Assembly: GCF_000759345.1 (NCBI RefSeq)
Contig: NZ_JPZL01000001.1
Coordinates: forward strand, 1,364,001 to 1,428,000
Source: Litchfieldella xinjiangensis
GTDB taxonomy: Bacteria > Pseudomonadota > Gammaproteobacteria > Pseudomonadales > Halomonadaceae
Length of the DNA: 64,000 nucleotides
Reading direction: 5' to 3'
Position 1 is the first letter of the stretch; each line of letters begins with the position of its first letter. The notes under the pieces were generated by a model. It was not told where the DNA came from. It saw only the letters and a program-made list of their open reading frames with translations, and made no database searches. Shown in pieces: positions 47,102-60,233 of the stretch. Made by a program: the position numbers and the translations under genes.

Positions 47102-48032
47102 CGGGGTCAGCCTCCGTCACCGCTTCAGGCCCATCATCGAAGGCGCTCTCCCCCCAAGCCTCGCTGTGGTCATCTTCGTCCTCGGCGTAGGCCGACGTCT
47201 CGCCGCCAAGCCGGGCTCGCACATGTATCGGCGAGAGCGGGGCATTCTGAACGATCTCGATCATGGCCTCCTTGGCCAGTTCGAGAATCGCCATGAAGGT
47301 CACCACCACGCCGGCCTTCCCCTCCTCGAGGGTAAACAGCGCTTCGAACGGCGTGTAGTGCTCATGCGTCAGCCGCGACATGATGGCCAGCATGCGCTCC
47401 CGGGTGGAGAGCACCTCACGACTGATCTGATGCGACTGGGTCAGTTCGGCACGACGCAGGATACCCGACAGCGCCCGCAGCAGTTCGTCGAGCTCCACGT
47501 CGGGATGCACGACCCGGGTCTCGAGATCGGGGAGTGCGGCCTGTGCGGAAAACCAATCACGGCCCATGCGCGGCAACTCACCCAGCGACTCGGCCGCCAG
47601 CTTGAGCTGCTCATATTCCTGCAGCCGGCGAATCAGCTCGGCCCGGGGATCGTTCTCCTCATCCTCGGCGTCACCCTTGGGAGGACGCGGCAGCAGGGTA
47701 CGCGACTTGATCTCGGCCAGCATCGCCGCCATCAGCAAGTACTCGCCGGCGAGCTCGATCTCCATGGCCTTCATCAGTTCGACGTACTCGATGTACTGAT
47801 GGGTAATGGCTGCCACGTCGATGGCCAGGATATCCAGATTCTGACGCCGAATCAGATACAGCAACAGATCCAGCGGCCCCTCGAACGCCTCGAGAAAGAC
47901 CCGCAGCGCCTCGGGGGGGATATATAGATCCTCGGGCAACTGGGTGATCGGCTCGTCGAACAGACGCGCCAAGGCCGCCGCCTGCTGGGACGCAGGGGCA
48001 TCGGCAACGACGGTCGTCGACAGCTCGCTCAC
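47085..48032 (-). CDS. scpA: Segregation and condensation protein A (kleisin)
   Basis: A 315-aa ScpA. The N-terminal kleisin domain shows FEGPLDLLLYLIRRQNLDILAI, which binds the SMC neck, and the C-terminal winged helix ends in VVTFMAILELAKEAMIEI before an acidic tail. About 40 extra N-terminal residues precede the core. It starts the scpA-scpB-rluB operon. The preceding gene (radD) is on the same strand, 92 bp away, and may read through. Confidence 0.94.
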   Translation of the reverse strand: MSELSTTVVADAPASQQAAALARLFDEPITQLPEDLYIPPEALRVFLEAFEGPLDLLLYLIRRQNLDILAIDVAAITHQYIEYVELMKAMEIELAGEYLLMAAMLAEIKSRTLLPRPPKGDAEDEENDPRAELIRRLQEYEQLKLAAESLGELPRMGRDWFSAQAALPDLETRVVHPDVELDELLRALSGILRRAELTQSHQISREVLSTRERMLAIMSRLTHEHYTPFEALFTLEEGKAGVVVTFMAILELAKEAMIEIVQNAPLSPIHVRARLGGETSAYAEDEDDHSEAWGESAFDDGPEAVTEADPGGEDV

Positions 48033-48124
48033 GCGTGGCCTAGCCTCCTGCTGAGAATATCAAATCGATCGCGCAGTCTAGCAAGACTCGGCCCTGACAG
48101 TCAGCCGCTTCTCACACGTACCGA

Positions 48125-50005
48125 TCACGGCTGATCGCCGGCCTGAGCTGCGGTGCGGTAGCGTCCGGTGTAGTCGAATAGCTTCTCGCGTATTTGCCAG
48201 TGTCGGCCCACCTTGCGCCCGATGACGAAATCCGGCGCGCGCAGGCGAGCCTGCTGGTCGATCACCGCCTTGGGCGAGTCCGGCCGCCAGGGGATGCCCG
48301 GGGCACGCAGGTGATCGCGCAGGAACACGGCAGCGAAGGCGGCACGCTGGGGCGGGGTCTCCAGCGCAAACCATTCGACCAGTGTGGCACCGTCCTCGTC
48401 ATGGTAGGTGGCCTTGAGTCGTTCGAGGCCACGGCCGTTATGGGTCGCCTCCAGCTGCATGCCGCTGACCCGCAAAACCCGGGCATCCTTCAAGCGCAGG
48501 GCATCGCGCAGCTTGTCGTCGGCATCCACCAGCCGCGCCTGGCAGCCGTGGCATTGGCGGGCGGCGATATCGTTCTCGGCCCCGCACTGCTCGCAGGTCT
48601 TGAAGCGAAAACGAAAATCGCATTGTTTGAGGTTACGCGCCCCCGACGCCGCGCCTTGCGGGGTATCTTCTACGAGCCCATGACAGCGACGCCCAAAATG
48701 CTCGATGACCACGTCACCATCACGCTTGCCCCAGAACAGGTTGGCATGGCCACAGGCCGGGCATTCGACCTGGACCGGCTCTGAGTCGGAGTCAGGCCGT
48801 GGGCTACCCACTTCGGGGGCGTAGAGATCCCAGGGATTCCCCGCATAATCGAGGACCAGGCAATCGCGCTTGCCCGGCGCGAGACGCAGGCCCCGCCCGA
48901 CGATCTGTTGATACAGGCTCACCGACTCGGTGGGCCGCAGGATCGCAATCAGATCGACATGCGGGGCATCGAAACCGGTGGTCAGGACCGCCACGTTGAC
49001 CAGGTACTTGAGCCGCTCGGCCTTGAAGTCGGCGATGATCCGCTGGCGCTCCCGCGACGGGGTCTCGCCAGTGATCAGCGCCGTCTCCGCCGCAGGCAGG
49101 TACCCCACGATCTCCTCGGCATGCAGCACGGTAGCGGCGAATATCATCACCCCGCGACGCTCACGCGCCCGTTCGACGATTTCCGCAACGATGCCCGGCG
49201 TGACACGCTGGCCGCTGGCCGCACGGTTGAGCTCGGCCTCGCTGAACAGGCCACGGGTCGAGGGCACCAGCGTCGAGAAGTCGTAGCGTTCCACCGCCAC
49301 ATCGATGCGCCGGGGTTCGGCAAGATAGCCCTGCTTGACCATCAGGCGCAGCGGTTGCTCGAACACGCAGTCGGCAAATACGCTATCGGCCTCGCCGCGT
49401 ACCATGCCGCGGTGATGGCGGTGGTAAATGAAGCCCTGCCCCAGGCGATACGGGGTGGCGGTCAACCCCAGCACCTTGAGCCGGGGGTTCTGCTGACGCA
49501 AATGCTCGATCACCTGGCGATAGCTCGAATCCTGCTCCAGCGAGACCCGGTGGCACTCGTCGATGACCAGCAGCGTGAAGGCGCCCCGCTGCGCTTCCTC
49601 GGCGGTGAAAGCCTCGAGATTACGGACCACCGACTGCACCGAACCGAACACCACCTGCCGGCCGCTCTCCTTGCGCCCCAGGCCGGCACTGAAGATATCC
49701 GCCTCGAGCCCGTAGGCCTGGTACTTGCCATGGTTCTGTTCCACCAGCTCGCGCACATGGGCCAGCACCAGCACCCGCCCCCGGGCCAGCCGCGCCAGCT
49801 CGGCGATTACCAGCGACTTGCCGCTGCCGGTGGGCAGCACCACCACGGCCGCCTCGTCACTGGCCCGGAAATGCTCGACCACCCGGGCCACGGCCTGCTG
49901 CTGGTAGGGGCGCAGCGAGGGCGCCGATGGGCGCTCAGCCCCGTCTGGAGACGACGAAGGCGACCCGAGGGTCGCCTTCGTTGCTGCCTCTGACCGCTGG
50001 GGCAT
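48125..50005 (-). CDS. radD: DEAD/DEAH-box ATPase RadD (YejH)
   Basis: A 626-aa superfamily 2 ATPase. Walker A is LPTGSGKS, Walker B IDECHR, motif III TATPYR, and the C-terminal helicase part has [14 protein letters not shown]. Zinc-type cysteines follow ([18 protein letters not shown]). The core aligns with E. coli RadD ([10 protein letters not shown] ... VLAHVRELV), which accelerates RecA strand exchange and works with SSB in repair. The ATG at 50005 overlaps the TGA of purL as TGATG, so translation is probably coupled; a longer frame extends into purL but is non-homologous. The N-terminal 30 residues are Ser/Pro-rich and absent from E. coli RadD. Confidence 0.9.
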   Translation of the reverse strand: MPQRSEAATKATLGSPSSSPDGAERPSAPSLRPYQQQAVARVVEHFRASDEAAVVVLPTGSGKSLVIAELARLARGRVLVLAHVRELVEQNHGKYQAYGLEADIFSAGLGRKESGRQVVFGSVQSVVRNLEAFTAEEAQRGAFTLLVIDECHRVSLEQDSSYRQVIEHLRQQNPRLKVLGLTATPYRLGQGFIYHRHHRGMVRGEADSVFADCVFEQPLRLMVKQGYLAEPRRIDVAVERYDFSTLVPSTRGLFSEAELNRAASGQRVTPGIVAEIVERARERRGVMIFAATVLHAEEIVGYLPAAETALITGETPSRERQRIIADFKAERLKYLVNVAVLTTGFDAPHVDLIAILRPTESVSLYQQIVGRGLRLAPGKRDCLVLDYAGNPWDLYAPEVGSPRPDSDSEPVQVECPACGHANLFWGKRDGDVVIEHFGRRCHGLVEDTPQGAASGARNLKQCDFRFRFKTCEQCGAENDIAARQCHGCQARLVDADDKLRDALRLKDARVLRVSGMQLEATHNGRGLERLKATYHDEDGATLVEWFALETPPQRAAFAAVFLRDHLRAPGIPWRPDSPKAVIDQQARLRAPDFVIGRKVGRHWQIREKLFDYTGRYRTAAQAGDQP

Positions 50006-53000
50006 CAACCCACCCACTTGCGCGCATTGCGGAAGATGCGCAGCCAGGCCCCGTCCTGGGTCCACTGAGTGGGGCGCCAGGAGTTGGTCACCGCACGCGT
50101 TACCCGCTCCGGATGCGGCATCATCACCGTGACACGCCCGTCCGGGGTGGTCAGGCCGGTAATCCCCGACGGCGAACCGTTGGGGTTGGCCGGGTAACGG
50201 CTGGTGACGAGGCCATAGTTGTCGATATAGCGCAGCGCAATCTGTGAACTGCCCTGCATGGTGCGTAGATGTCCGGCATCGCGGAACTCGGCACGCCCCT
50301 CGCCATGGGCGACGGCGATCGGCAGGCGCGACCCCTGCATGTCCTGCAGCAGGATCGACGGGCTCTGCTCGACCTGAACCATCGCCACCCGCGCCTCGAA
50401 CTGCTCGGATTCGTTGCGCACAAAGCGCGGCCAGTTCTCGGCACCGGGGATCATTTCCTTGAGCTGCGAGAACATCTGGCAACCGTTGCATACCCCCAGG
50501 GCGAAGCTGTCGTCACGCGCGAAGAAGGTGGCGAACTGCTCGCGGGCACGCGGATTGAACAGCACCGACTTGGCCCAGCCACCGCCGGCGCCGAGCACGT
50601 CACCGTAGGAGAAACCGCCACAGGCCACCATGCCCTTGAATTCATCGAGCGACACGCGTCCTTCGAGAATGTCGCTCATGTGCACGTCGACGCTTTCGAA
50701 ACCGGCACGATCGAACGCCCACGCCATTTCCATCTGGCCATTGACGCCCTGCTCGCGCAGGATGGCCACGGCAGGCCGCGCCAGGTTGACGAACGGCGCA
50801 GCGATATCCTCATCGACATCGAAGGTAGCATGTGCCGAAAGGCCCGGATCTCGATCGTCAAGCAACCCATCGAACTCGCTCTTGGCAGACTCGGGATTGT
50901 CGCGCAGCGCCTGCAGGCGATAGCTGGTCTCGGACCAGGTGCGCTGGGTCAGCATGCGCGTGGTCTCGAGCAGCGGTTCCTCGAATAGCGTGACGCGGAC
51001 CTGATCGTCATAGCGCGGGCGGGCGATGACGCCGCAGGTGTCGATGCCCGCGGCGGCGAACTGCGCCAGCACGAACTCGGTATCGGCACGATTGACCTGA
51101 ATCACCGCACCCAATTCCTCGGCAAAGAGCGCATCGACCGCCTCGTGAACCTCGTCGATCAGCCAGTCTAGCTTGATCTCGAGCCCGGCATGAGCGGCAA
51201 AGGCCATCTCCAGCAGCGTGACCAGCAAACCGCCGTCGCTGCGGTCATGGTAGGCCAGCAGCTTGCCATCGGCGTTGAGCCCCTGGATCACGCTGAAGAA
51301 CGCCTTGAGGTCCTCGGCATCGTCGAGATCGGGACACTCGCTGCCAACCTGGCCATAGACCTGAGCGAGTGCCGAACCGCCCAGGCGATTCTTGCCGCCG
51401 CCCAGATCGATCAGGATCAAGTCGCTCTCATCCTGCTCGAGGTTGATCTGTGGGGTCAGGGTACGCAGCGCATCGGTCACCGGCGCAAAGCCAGTGATGG
51501 CCAGGGTCAGCGGCGCGGTGACGCTTTTTTGCTCGTCGCCGTCCTGCCAGACGGTGCGCATCGACATCGAGTCCTTGCCGACCGGGATGGCGATCCCCAA
51601 CGCCGGACACAGCTCCATGCCCACGGCTTCCACGGCATCGAACAGCGCCTGGTTCTCGCCGACATGGTCGGCGGCACTCATCCAGTTGGCCGAGAGCTTG
51701 ATGTCCGAGAGCTTGGCGACCGGCGCGGCCGCCAGGTTGGTGATGGCCTCGGCGACGGCCAGCCGTGCGCTGGCGGCGGGATCGATCAACGCCACCGGGG
51801 GCCTCTCGCCCATGGCCATGGCTTCGCCGGCATGAGTGTCGTAACTGGCGGTAGTCACCGCCACGTCGGCCACCGGGACCTGCCAGGGACCGACCATCTG
51901 GTCGCGCGCGACCTGGCCGGTGATCGAGCGGTCACCGATGGTGATCAGGAAGCTCTTCGAGGCCACCGCGGGCAGGCGCAACACGCGATCCAGCGCTTCG
52001 CGCAGATCGAGATTGTCCAACCCTACCCCCGGCAGGTCGAGTTGATGACGCTCGAACTCGCGCTGCATCTTGGGCGGCTTGCCGAACAGGACGCTCATCG
52101 GCAGGTCGACGGGCTGGGTATCGAAATGCCCGTCGCGGACCTCGAGGTGATGCGCCTCGGTGGCTTCGCCCACCACGGCAAACGGACAGCGCTCACGGGC
52201 GCATAGGGCCTCGAAGGTGTCGAGGTCCTCCGCCGCCACGGCCAGCACGTACCGCTCCTGGGCTTCGTTGCACCAGATTTCCAGCGGACTCATGCCCGGT
52301 TCGGCATTGGGCACGTTGCGCAACTCGAAGACACCGCCGCGCTTGCCGTCCTTGACCAGCTCGGGCAAGGCATTGGAGAGCCCGCCGGCGCCCACGTCAT
52401 GAATGAAGCGTATGGGGTTGGCCTCGCCCAACGCCCAGCAGCGGTCGATGACTTCCTGGGCTCGGCGCTCCATTTCGGGGTTCTCGCGCTGCACCGAGGC
52501 AAAGTCCAGATCCTCGCTGGAACTGCCCGAGGCCATCGACGACGCCGCACCGCCGCCCAGGCCGATCAACATGGCCGGGCCACCCATCACGATCAGCTTG
52601 CCACCGACGGGGATCTCGCCCTTGGCCACATGGCCGTCGCGGATATTGCCATAGCCGCCGGCGATCATGATCGGCTTGTGGTAACCGCGGCGCTCGATGC
52701 CATCGGCACTCACCGCATCCTGCTCGAAGGTACGGAAGTAGCCGGTGAGATTGGGCCGGCCGAATTCGTTATTGAAGCTGGCCCCGCCGATCGGCCCTTC
52801 GAGCATGATCTCCAGCGCACTGACGATGCGTTCGGGCTTGCCATAATCGAAGGCTTCCCACGGCTGGACGAACTCGGGGATACGCAGGTTGGAGACATTG
52901 AAGCCGGTCAGCCCGGCCTTGGGCTTGCCACCGATGCCGGTCGCACCCTCGTCGCGAATTTCTCCGCCGGCGCCGGTGCCGGCCCCGGGATGCGGGGCGA

Positions 53001-53940
53001 TCGCCGTGGGGTGGTTGTGGGTCTCTACCTTCATCAGGATGTGGATCGGCTCATCCTGGGTGGCGTACGTCGCCTTTTCGCCCGCCTTGCCGGTCAGCGG
53101 CGCAGGAAAGAAACGTCCTGCACGGCTGCCTTCGATCACCGCCGCATTGTCGCTGTAAGCCGAGAGGATGCCCTCGGGAGACGCCTGGTAGGTATTCTTG
53201 ATCATGCCGAACAGGGAGTGCGGCTGGGCCTCGCCGTCGATGATCCAAACGGCGTTGAAGATCTTGTGGCGACAATGCTCCGAATTGGCCTGGGCGAACA
53301 TCATCAGCTCGACGTCACTGGGATTGCGCGACAGGCCCTGGAAGGCATCGACCAGGTAGTCGATCTCGTCCTCGGCCAGTGCCAGGCCGAGTTCGGTATT
53401 GGCCCGTTCGAGGGCAAGGCGCCCGCCTTCGAGAATATCCACCTGTCCCAGCGGCGCCGGGTCATGACGGGAAAACAGCTTCGCGGCATCCGACGCGTTG
53501 GCGAGTACCGATTCGGTCATCCGATCGTGCAATGTCGCAACGATGGCCTCGAAGGCGTCCTCGGACAGCGCGCCGGACAGTTTGACCCGGTAGGCAATGC
53601 CACGCTCGATACGGCGCACCCGCTGAAGACCGCAATTACGAGCGATGTCGGTGGCCTTGGAGGACCAGGGCGACTGTGTGCCCAGCCGCGGCACCACCAG
53701 GAACAGGTGCCCTTCACGTCCCACGGGCGCGTCCTGATCGGCTGCGTCCGCCGCGGTGCCGTAATCGAGCAGTTGGGTCAGGACGTCATGCTCGTCACCG
53801 GACAACTCGCCATCGTGATCGACGAAATGAACGTAGTCGGCATGCAGTGTTTCGACCTCGGGCACATGCGCACGCAGGGCAGTCAGCAGCTTGGCATGAC
53901 GGAAAGCGGAAAGGGCGGGCGCGCCTCGCAGTTCGAGCAT
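50005..53940 (-). CDS. purL: Phosphoribosylformylglycinamidine synthase
   Basis: A 1311-aa large-type FGAM synthase of purine synthesis. The N-terminal domain opens at [13 protein letters not shown], the ATP-binding synthase halves contain [10 protein letters not shown] and ETHNHPTAI, and the C-terminal glutamine amidotransferase has the nucleophile cysteine in [13 protein letters not shown] with the late HGEGRAEF segment. The ATG at 53940 gives the usual E. coli-like length (1295 aa); AGAGG lies ten bases upstream. MltF is divergent, as in E. coli. Its stop is shared with the start of radD. Confidence 0.96.
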   Translation of the reverse strand: MLELRGAPALSAFRHAKLLTALRAHVPEVETLHADYVHFVDHDGELSGDEHDVLTQLLDYGTAADAADQDAPVGREGHLFLVVPRLGTQSPWSSKATDIARNCGLQRVRRIERGIAYRVKLSGALSEDAFEAIVATLHDRMTESVLANASDAAKLFSRHDPAPLGQVDILEGGRLALERANTELGLALAEDEIDYLVDAFQGLSRNPSDVELMMFAQANSEHCRHKIFNAVWIIDGEAQPHSLFGMIKNTYQASPEGILSAYSDNAAVIEGSRAGRFFPAPLTGKAGEKATYATQDEPIHILMKVETHNHPTAIAPHPGAGTGAGGEIRDEGATGIGGKPKAGLTGFNVSNLRIPEFVQPWEAFDYGKPERIVSALEIMLEGPIGGASFNNEFGRPNLTGYFRTFEQDAVSADGIERRGYHKPIMIAGGYGNIRDGHVAKGEIPVGGKLIVMGGPAMLIGLGGGAASSMASGSSSEDLDFASVQRENPEMERRAQEVIDRCWALGEANPIRFIHDVGAGGLSNALPELVKDGKRGGVFELRNVPNAEPGMSPLEIWCNEAQERYVLAVAAEDLDTFEALCARERCPFAVVGEATEAHHLEVRDGHFDTQPVDLPMSVLFGKPPKMQREFERHQLDLPGVGLDNLDLREALDRVLRLPAVASKSFLITIGDRSITGQVARDQMVGPWQVPVADVAVTTASYDTHAGEAMAMGERPPVALIDPAASARLAVAEAITNLAAAPVAKLSDIKLSANWMSAADHVGENQALFDAVEAVGMELCPALGIAIPVGKDSMSMRTVWQDGDEQKSVTAPLTLAITGFAPVTDALRTLTPQINLEQDESDLILIDLGGGKNRLGGSALAQVYGQVGSECPDLDDAEDLKAFFSVIQGLNADGKLLAYHDRSDGGLLVTLLEMAFAAHAGLEIKLDWLIDEVHEAVDALFAEELGAVIQVNRADTEFVLAQFAAAGIDTCGVIARPRYDDQVRVTLFEEPLLETTRMLTQRTWSETSYRLQALRDNPESAKSEFDGLLDDRDPGLSAHATFDVDEDIAAPFVNLARPAVAILREQGVNGQMEMAWAFDRAGFESVDVHMSDILEGRVSLDEFKGMVACGGFSYGDVLGAGGGWAKSVLFNPRAREQFATFFARDDSFALGVCNGCQMFSQLKEMIPGAENWPRFVRNESEQFEARVAMVQVEQSPSILLQDMQGSRLPIAVAHGEGRAEFRDAGHLRTMQGSSQIALRYIDNYGLVTSRYPANPNGSPSGITGLTTPDGRVTVMMPHPERVTRAVTNSWRPTQWTQDGAWLRIFRNARKWVG

Positions 53941-54108
53941 GTCGGTTGAGCCTCTGAGAAAGCGGGGAAACGGGGGCCGCAGCCGGCGGCAATGAGGGCA
54001 TATGATACTGGAAAAGCGCGGATGGGGCGAAGCCCGTACCCAAGCGTTGGATGACACCACGCGCCTCCCCAGTTAAGGTGAGTCGTCTCATCGTGATCGC
54101 GTCCTACC

Positions 54109-55575
54109 ATGCCCAAGGCCTTGTTTCGCCACCTCCATCGCTATCGAAGGTGGTATACCCTGCTATTGTCTGCGCTGGTGTTGGCGCTGATTCCGCATCG
54201 TCAGACGCCACCGCGAGGGGAGCATCTGGATGCGATTCGCAGCCGCGACTTCATCGCCGTGTTCACGCGCAATACGCCCACCACCTATTACGAAGGGCGC
54301 CATGGCCCCACCGGCTTCGAATACGAACTGATTCGACGCTTCGCCGACCATCTCGGCGTCAGTCTGTCGATGGACACCAGCCGCAACATCCAGGGCGTGA
54401 TCGACGCGGTACGCAGTGGCGAAGGCGACCTCGGCGCCGCTGCGCTGCCCCTGGACCCCACCGTGCCCGGTGTCTCATTCACCCAGACAATCCTCGAATT
54501 GCAGCCACTGGTGGTCTATCGACGAGGGTTGCCGCCCTTTCGCGAGCCCAGGGACTTGCTGGGGCGCAACATCGGCGTGCTGCAGGGCTCCGGGGCGAGC
54601 CTGATCCTGCGCGAACTCCAGGCCGAGCTGCCCGAGCTCAGCTGGAAAGAAGCGGCCGATCTGGAAATCGCCGACCTGCTGCAGCGCGTCGAGAACGGCA
54701 ACCTCGACGCTGCCGTGGTCTATACCCACCAGTTCAAGCTCAACCGGCTGTTCTTCCCCGGCGTGGAAGATGGCTTCGCGTTCGGTGAGCCGCTATCGAT
54801 GGCCTGGGCGGTGCCCTCGTCACAAGGGTTGGATCTGCTTGAGGCGGCCAACGACTTTCTCGACGGGCTACGCGAGGACGGCACCCTGGCGGAACTGATC
54901 GAGCGCTACTTCGGGCATGACGACTATCTCGAATATGTCGGCGCACGTCTGTTCATCCATCACGTCCATGAAAAGCTTCCCCAATACGCCCACCTGTTCC
55001 GGGCCGCTGCCCGCGATACCGGGTTCGACTGGAAGCTGCTTGCCGCGGTGGGCTATCAGGAATCCCACTGGGACCCACGAGCGACCTCACCGACCGGGGT
55101 GCGCGGTTTGATGATGCTGACCAACCCCACCGCGGCCGAAATGGGCGTCGAGAATCGCCTCGATCCGGCCCAGAGCATCGATGGCGGTGCGCGCTACCTG
55201 CGTCAGCTCATGGATCGCCTGCAGGAGGAAATCACGGGTGAGGATCGTCTATGGATGGCATTGGCAGCCTACAACGTGGGCCTCGGGCACCTGTACGACG
55301 CCCAGAAGCTGGCCGAAATGCAGGGCGGCGATCCTTATGTGTGGGCCGATGTGCGCGAGGCCCTGCCCCTGCTGCAGAAGCGCGAATGGTACAGCCAGAC
55401 GCGCCATGGCTATGCGCGCGGCGGCGAACCGGTCATCTACGTACGCAACATTCGCCGGTACTACGAGGTGCTCAACTACGTCGACCGCAGCCAGCAACAA
55501 TTCTTCCAGTTGAATCAGCGCGCCCCGGATGCCGATGACGACAGCCTATTCGATACCGTGCCCCCCGTTCTCTGA
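54109..55575 (+). CDS. mltF: Membrane-bound lytic murein transglycosylase F
   Basis: A 488-aa cell-wall lytic enzyme. A hydrophobic N-terminal segment (about 15-30) targets it to the membrane; it lacks an obvious lipobox. Residues about 45-265 form a solute-binding-protein-like (SBP_bac_3) regulatory domain, and about 290-470 an SLT transglycosylase domain with the catalytic Glu318 in YQESHWDP and the [14 protein letters not shown] stretch. This two-domain pattern is MltF, which releases 1,6-anhydromuropeptides that AmpD (33.6-34.1 kb) later recycles. Its position next to purL and tadA is conserved. Confidence 0.95.
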   Translation: MPKALFRHLHRYRRWYTLLLSALVLALIPHRQTPPRGEHLDAIRSRDFIAVFTRNTPTTYYEGRHGPTGFEYELIRRFADHLGVSLSMDTSRNIQGVIDAVRSGEGDLGAAALPLDPTVPGVSFTQTILELQPLVVYRRGLPPFREPRDLLGRNIGVLQGSGASLILRELQAELPELSWKEAADLEIADLLQRVENGNLDAAVVYTHQFKLNRLFFPGVEDGFAFGEPLSMAWAVPSSQGLDLLEAANDFLDGLREDGTLAELIERYFGHDDYLEYVGARLFIHHVHEKLPQYAHLFRAAARDTGFDWKLLAAVGYQESHWDPRATSPTGVRGLMMLTNPTAAEMGVENRLDPAQSIDGGARYLRQLMDRLQEEITGEDRLWMALAAYNVGLGHLYDAQKLAEMQGGDPYVWADVREALPLLQKREWYSQTRHGYARGGEPVIYVRNIRRYYEVLNYVDRSQQQFFQLNQRAPDADDDSLFDTVPPVL

Positions 55576-55595
55576 ACGGCGTTCAGTCACGTGCG

Positions 55596-57007
<1,412 letters not shown>

Positions 57008-57164
57008 ACAAAAATCAGAGACCATCGGTGCCGTGGCGGCTGGCTGGACATGCAAATTGTCTTCCCTGCCTGGCGGAGACGCCTGGCCAGGTCCGTCTTG
57101 TCGGCCCCGCGCTCGGCAAGCCACCTGCGCTCGGTGCCCCGCGAGCGGCTGGGCTGAGCGCGGG

Positions 57165-57902
57165 TCAGCTCAGCAGCCAGACCCCTTGAAGGAAATAGAA
57201 CGTGCCGATGACGGTCACGATCCAGCGGGTCCAGGCGCGGAAGTTGGCGTCGGTCAGTCGTCGCAAGATGGCATTACCGGTATGCGTACCGAAAATGGCC
57301 AGCGGCAGCGCAAGCAGCACCACGCCCCACTGCCCGAGGCTCAACGCCGCCGCTGCGCCCAGGTAGAAGACAATCTTGATGGCATGCGAGATGACCTGGA
57401 CCGCCGCCTTGGTGGCCACGATTTGCCGGCGATCCATGGCCGTGCGAATGAAGAACAGATCGATGGTCGGCCCCGACACACCGGCGGCGATGGTCAACCC
57501 GCCGGCCACCAGACCACAGACGAACGCATGGCTCGCCCGCGAGGCGTCGAAATGGAACCAGGCCTTGGGCATCCACACCAGCAACGGCATCAGCCCGATC
57601 AGAAGCGATACCACAGCGGTATTGGGTGAGTAATTGACCCATGCCAGCCCCAGCGCGGCGAGCGCCCCGCCACTCGCTATGATCGTGACAATACGAAAAT
57701 CGATGTAGTGTCGCGAAAACCAGGCACGCGAAGCATTGGCGCATAGCTGGATTACCCCGTGCACGACGATCGCCGAGGTGGCCGGAAGCGCCAGCAGCAG
57801 AAACCACAGCAGAACCAGCCCACCCGCCATGCCAAAGACACCCGACAGGGCCGACGTCAGGAAAACGACCACGAAAAAGGCACTGGCAACGAATAACGAC
57901 AC
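57165..57902 (-). CDS. TauE/SafE-family sulfite/anion exporter-like permease
   Basis: A 245-aa inner-membrane protein with about eight hydrophobic helices and the repeated family motifs around SGVFGMAGGLVL and LTIAAGVSGPTIDLF. The TauE/SafE family includes exporters of sulfite and organosulfonates; the substrate here is unknown. It is a single gene, separated from tesB by 157 bp that hold no recognisable gene, and divergent from azlC. Confidence 0.88.
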   Translation of the reverse strand: MSLFVASAFFVVVFLTSALSGVFGMAGGLVLLWFLLLALPATSAIVVHGVIQLCANASRAWFSRHYIDFRIVTIIASGGALAALGLAWVNYSPNTAVVSLLIGLMPLLVWMPKAWFHFDASRASHAFVCGLVAGGLTIAAGVSGPTIDLFFIRTAMDRRQIVATKAAVQVISHAIKIVFYLGAAAALSLGQWGVVLLALPLAIFGTHTGNAILRRLTDANFRAWTRWIVTVIGTFYFLQGVWLLS

Positions 57903-58034
57903 GCGACGGACGCTCCATGGGCGAGCCAGCTGCTCGCTGAAAAAGCGCGCATTGTAACACTGTCGACAATGGGGGCATTACAGCCTTGAGGTAACGCGTT
58001 AGACTTTAGCGTCCCCTTATTCATTAGTGATCTT

Positions 58035-58736
58035 ATGCGCGCCGTTATGCAGGGCCTGCTGGCCAGCCTGTCCATCATGGCGGGCTATATACCGATCGCC
58101 ATTTCGTTCGGCTTGGCGGCCATCGAGGCCGGCCTTTCCCCAGGTCTCATCATGCTGGTTTCTGTCGTGGTCTACGCCGGTGCCAGCCAGTTCGTGCTGA
58201 TCGCGCTGCTGGCCTCGGGCGCCGGGCTGCTGAGTGCAGTACCTACAGTGCTCATGATGAATGCCCGCCACCTGTTCTATGGCCCGGCCCTGCTGACCCA
58301 GCTCAGAGATTCACAGAGGCGGCTTCCCTCCCCGCTCCTGGCCTTCGGGCTGACCGACGAGGTCTTCGCCACCGCGCTGAGCAAGGTCCAGCACATCGCA
58401 CCTGCAGCTCGGGAACCGTGGTTCTTCGGCTTGCAGCTGGGCGCGTATGGCGCCTGGTTGGGTGGCACCCTGCTGGGAACCCGACTGGGCGATACCATCG
58501 CCACAGCGCCGCGCTTCGTTGAGGCCAGCATGACGTTCATCCTTCCTGCATTGTTCTTCGCACTGCTATTGGATGTAGGCATGAAGCAATGGCGAGGCAC
58601 CCTGTTGGCAACCACGCTGGCGACGCTGGCCCTGCTGCTGGTTCTTCCCAGCCACCATGCGCTGGCCCTGGGTATGCTGGCCGGGGCCCTCTACTCATTG
58701 CCAGGAGGCCAGCGATGCTCTCTCGGCTCGACCTGA
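58035..58736 (+). CDS. azlC: AzlC-family branched-chain amino acid exporter, large subunit
   Basis: A 233-aa polytopic protein with typical AzlC segments: SIMAGYIPIAISFGLAA, VVVYAGASQFVLIALL and LMMNARHLFYG. AzlC with AzlD exports branched-chain amino acids or their analogues (azaleucine resistance in Bacillus, YgaZH in E. coli). No clear regulator is adjacent. Its stop overlaps the start of azlD by 22 bp. Confidence 0.93.
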   Translation: MRAVMQGLLASLSIMAGYIPIAISFGLAAIEAGLSPGLIMLVSVVVYAGASQFVLIALLASGAGLLSAVPTVLMMNARHLFYGPALLTQLRDSQRRLPSPLLAFGLTDEVFATALSKVQHIAPAAREPWFFGLQLGAYGAWLGGTLLGTRLGDTIATAPRFVEASMTFILPALFFALLLDVGMKQWRGTLLATTLATLALLLVLPSHHALALGMLAGALYSLPGGQRCSLGST

Positions 58737-59062
58737 TCGTGCTGTTGTGCGGGCTGGGGACGTTCCTGCTGCGATGGCTACCCGTCTGGCATGCCCGTCG
58801 TGAGCGACAACAGCGCCCCCCGCCCGTGGTATTGCAACGCCTGCTTCGTGCCATCGGCCCGGCTGCCATCACCTCGCTGCTGGTCGTATCGTTATGGCCG
58901 ATCGTCACCCAACCAGAGAATGGAGCCCCGATACTGGCCGTCGGTCTGGCTCTGCTTGTCATGGTGATCGTCAAGCGATTCAAGGGCGGCATCGCACTGC
59001 CAACCCTGCTGGGCGCCGCCACCTATGGCGGAGCGCTTCATTTCCTTGCAGGCCCGATCTAA
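58715..59062 (+). CDS. azlD: AzlD-family branched-chain amino acid exporter, small subunit
   Basis: A 115-aa membrane protein with about four helices, partner of AzlC. The N-terminal LDLIVLLCGLGTFLLRWLP and the following RLLRAIGPAAITSLL are AzlD-like. The ATG at 58715 has AGGAGG six bases upstream and overlaps azlC by 22 bp; the frame runs further upstream without homology. The two genes form an operon. Confidence 0.92.
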   Translation: MLSRLDLIVLLCGLGTFLLRWLPVWHARRERQQRPPPVVLQRLLRAIGPAAITSLLVVSLWPIVTQPENGAPILAVGLALLVMVIVKRFKGGIALPTLLGAATYGGALHFLAGPI

Positions 59063-59146
59063 CGGCGACAGGCCACTGCCCTGTCTACACTCAGTGAAGC
59101 GCCCACCTGGGCGGCAAACCCGAGCGGACACGCAGCAAGGAGTCCC

Positions 59147-60217
59147 ATGCCTTCTCGAACTCCCATCAAGCGTATCGACGTGGCCCTGCAGGGGGGCGGT
59201 TCTCACGGCGCCTTCACCTGGGGCGTATTGGACAGGTTGCTCGAAGACGAGCGGCTCGAGATCGGCGGTCTCAGCGGCACCAGCGCTGGCGCCATGAATG
59301 CCGTGGTGCTGGCCAACGGCTGGGCCCAGAACGGGCGCCAAGGGGCACGCGAGGCCCTCGACGCCTTCTGGCGCGATGTCGGCAAGGCCGGTGATGGCCG
59401 CTTTGCCGGCGACAACCTGCTTCAGTTGCTGTTCGGCCATTGGACGCCAGGACTCAAGCCCGTCTACCGCTTCATGGATGCCGTGTCGCGCCTGGTCTCG
59501 CCCTACCAGACCAATCCGTTCGACGTGAATCCCTTACGCAACATCCTCGAGCGTCACGTGGACTTCGAGCGGCTGCGAGGCTTCGAGGCGATTCGCCTGT
59601 TCGTCAGCGCCACGAACGTGCATTCCGGGCAGCAGCGCATCTTTCGCAACGCCGAAATGACCCGCGACATGGTCATGGCCTCGGCCTGCCTGCCGGTGCT
59701 GTTCCAGGCGGTGGAGATCGATGGCGAAGCGTATTGGGATGGCGGCTACAGCAGCAATCCCTCGCTGTTGCCGTTGATCCGCGAAAGTCCTCCCGGCGAC
59801 TTGATGCTGGTCCAGATCAACCCGCGCGAACGCGCAGGCGTGCCGCGCCTGGCCCACGAGATCGTCAATCGCATCAACGAGATCAGCTTCAACAACAGCC
59901 TGCAGCAGGAACTGCGCACCGTGGCCATGATCAAGCGCCTACTCGACGAAGAGCGCGAAGCCGGACACGACTATCAAGCCGAACTGTTCCAGAAGATCGG
60001 TGACCTGCATCTACACCGCATCGAAGCCACCAAGGAGATGGATGCCTTCGAGGCCATCACCCGCCTGGATGCGCGCATGGATTTCCTGCAGCGACTGCAT
60101 GACATCGGGTTCCAGGCGGCGGATCGCTGGCTGAACGAACATTTCGTCGATGTGGGGCGGCGCTCGACCGTGGACCTGTTCGGTGAATACTGCGACGATC
60201 TCCAGCCAGTGAAATAA
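59147..60217 (+). CDS. Patatin-like phospholipase family protein (possible PHB depolymerase type)
   Basis: A 356-aa patatin-fold hydrolase. The oxyanion loop GGGSHG (16-21), nucleophile Ser46 in GTSAG and catalytic Asp198 in DGGYSSNPSL form the Ser-Asp dyad. In halomonads and related bacteria similar patatin proteins sit beside 3-hydroxybutyrate dehydrogenase and a GntP-type permease, and some act as intracellular polyhydroxybutyrate depolymerases. Here only a short permease-like remnant follows and no bdh is visible. Phospholipase activity is the alternative. AAGGAG precedes the ATG. Confidence 0.86.
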   Translation: MPSRTPIKRIDVALQGGGSHGAFTWGVLDRLLEDERLEIGGLSGTSAGAMNAVVLANGWAQNGRQGAREALDAFWRDVGKAGDGRFAGDNLLQLLFGHWTPGLKPVYRFMDAVSRLVSPYQTNPFDVNPLRNILERHVDFERLRGFEAIRLFVSATNVHSGQQRIFRNAEMTRDMVMASACLPVLFQAVEIDGEAYWDGGYSSNPSLLPLIRESPPGDLMLVQINPRERAGVPRLAHEIVNRINEISFNNSLQQELRTVAMIKRLLDEEREAGHDYQAELFQKIGDLHLHRIEATKEMDAFEAITRLDARMDFLQRLHDIGFQAADRWLNEHFVDVGRRSTVDLFGEYCDDLQPVK

Positions 60218-60233
60218 GGCAGGAGCCCTCCCG

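Noticed and set aside
52399-53949. 516-codon open frame opposite purL
   Set aside because: Antisense shadow of the conserved PurL N-terminal half.
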